Shown piece after piece: positions 5,267 to 6,036 of a stretch of 6,036 nucleotides of DNA. Each line of letters opens with the position of its first letter. Position 1 is the first letter of the stretch. Origin of the DNA: Chlamydiota bacterium (GTDB lineage: Bacteria; Chlamydiota; Chlamydiia; Chlamydiales; Criblamydiaceae); NCBI GenBank assembly GCA_021772365.1, contig JAJFMC010000365.1, positions 1-6,036 of the forward strand, written 5' to 3'. Both the position numbers and the translations under genes were made by a program. Under the pieces are notes generated by a model that had not been told where the DNA came from, ran no database searches, and saw only the letters and a list, made by a program, of their open reading frames with translations.

Positions 5267-6036
5267 TGAATGAACATGACATATTTGAAGAAATTGTTGC
5301 CATCAGAAGAGATATCCACAAGCACCCCGAAATAGAATTCGATGTCGAACGAACAGCCTCCATAGTCGCCGACAACCTTAGAGATGCAGGTATCAAAGTA
5401 CGGGAAAAGGTAGGGGTGTCAGGAGTTGTCGGTGACATACTCGTACCTGGTGCGACGAAGCGAATAGCTCTAAGAGCTGATATGGATGCCCTTCCCATGG
5501 ATGAAGAAAGGAATATTCCGTATAAATCGACAGTACCGGGAAAAGCCCATATGTGTGGCCATGACTCCCATACCGCTATGCTCATCGGTGCAGCGAAAAT
5601 CCTAAGAAACAAACAAGATCTATTAAAATGTCACGTTCGATTCATCTTTCAACCTAGCGAGGAAAAGTTCCCGGGTGGAGCCCCCGGAATGATCGATGAG
5701 GGGGTACTCGATGACGTAGATGAAATCTACGCCCTTCACGTTTGGCCATCGCTACCTGTTGGAAAGATTGGAATCTGCCGTGGCGAGGCGATGGCACAAC
5801 CCGACATATTCTCCATCAAAATCAAGGGAATGGGAGGGCATGCTGCAGCGCCGCATGAAACGGTTGATCCTATCGTTATTGGTTCGCAACTCGTCATGTC
5901 GCTACAGACGCTGGTATCTCGACAAACTGCTCCATCAGATACGGCTGTAGTTAGCGTCACGCAATTTCATGCGGGGTCAGCGAATAATGTGATAGGCTCC
6001 GACGCAACCCTCGTGGGAACGGTACGTACCTATTCT
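5266..6036 (+). CDS. M20D family amidohydrolase (N-acyl-amino-acid or amide hydrolase), cut by window end
   Basis: The reading frame stays open for 257 codons to the window edge. Families of this type are about 380-400 residues, so roughly two thirds is present. These are cytosolic di-metal hydrolases of the HipO/IAA-amino acid hydrolase group that cleave N-acyl or amide-linked amino acids. Visible landmarks are IRRDIHKHPEI near the N-terminus (13-23), LRADMDALP (69-77), the metal-binding MCGHDSHTAM segment (Cys97, His99), FQPSEE with the Glu pair 132-133, and LHVWP with His158. The dimerisation or lid domain starts near 180, with KGMGGHAAAPH (187-197, His192). The Cys in M-C-G-H points to subfamily M20D rather than DapE or ArgE types. 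The ATG at 5266 overlaps the cinA stop by one base; ATG 5263 would add one Met. The substrate cannot be fixed from sequence; candidates include N-acetyl amino acids, hippurate-like amides or N-acetyl-diaminopimelate. Confidence 0.93.
   Translation, partial: MNEHDIFEEIVAIRRDIHKHPEIEFDVERTASIVADNLRDAGIKVREKVGVSGVVGDILVPGATKRIALRADMDALPMDEERNIPYKSTVPGKAHMCGHDSHTAMLIGAAKILRNKQDLLKCHVRFIFQPSEEKFPGGAPGMIDEGVLDDVDEIYALHVWPSLPVGKIGICRGEAMAQPDIFSIKIKGMGGHAAAPHETVDPIVIGSQLVMSLQTLVSRQTAPSDTAVVSVTQFHAGSANNVIGSDATLVGTVRTYS

Noticed and set aside
5250..5612. 120-codon minus-strand open frame over the start of the amidohydrolase
   Set aside because: It lies antisense to a clear M20D coding sequence with intact catalytic motifs; the translation shows no family features.
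5720..5950. Plus-strand open frame of 76 codons inside the amidohydrolase
   Set aside because: It is an out-of-frame shadow of the M20D gene; the real frame carries the conserved His158 and His192 motifs in this region.

Overview
The window most likely comes from a bacterium of the phylum Chlamydiae, probably an environmental (Waddlia- or Parachlamydia-like) lineage. The main argument is gene order: nrdR, then a DksA/TraR-type regulator, then lspA on one strand. As I recall it, this matches the run CT406-CT407-CT408 of Chlamydia trachomatis. The divergent LspA and the cysteine-poor DksA-like protein fit that reading. The presence of cinA and an M20 amidohydrolase next door suggests a relative with a larger genome than the pathogenic Chlamydia. 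No search was run, so the placement is an inference.

Layout. Positions 1-34 hold nothing recognisable. A 488-residue protein of unknown function lies on the minus strand (35-1501), with a disordered-looking N-terminus and a helical remainder. A 181-bp divergent intergenic region (1502-1682) follows, with a good sigma70-type promoter candidate facing right. The remaining genes are all on the plus strand: nrdR (1683-2201), a dksA-like gene (2328-2693), lspA (2791-3312), an unrecognised 237-residue protein (3302-4015), cinA (4040-5266) and the first 257 codons of an M20D amidohydrolase cut by the window end (5266-6036). No gap longer than 300 bases lacks a gene. I see no tRNA, rRNA, IS element, CRISPR array or attachment site.

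How the genes relate. nrdR and dksA are regulators: ribonucleotide reductase repression and RNA polymerase secondary-channel control. They are separated by a 126-bp gap containing a near-perfect 24-bp inverted repeat just ahead of the dksA ribosome binding site. From lspA onward the genes look like one translationally linked operon (11-base overlap, 24-base gap, 1-base overlap). It covers lipoprotein signal peptide cleavage, an unknown protein, pyridine nucleotide recycling (CinA) and hydrolysis of an N-acyl or amide-linked amino acid compound (M20D). The functional link between these four is not obvious.

No clearly new biological system is visible. The items most worth a second look are the unknown 237-residue protein with a duplicated P-M-x-[FI]-G-x-[DN]-C-[IL]-[ST]-W motif, the LspA with a usually invariant Arg replaced by Tyr, the hairpin before dksA, and the unknown 488-residue protein.
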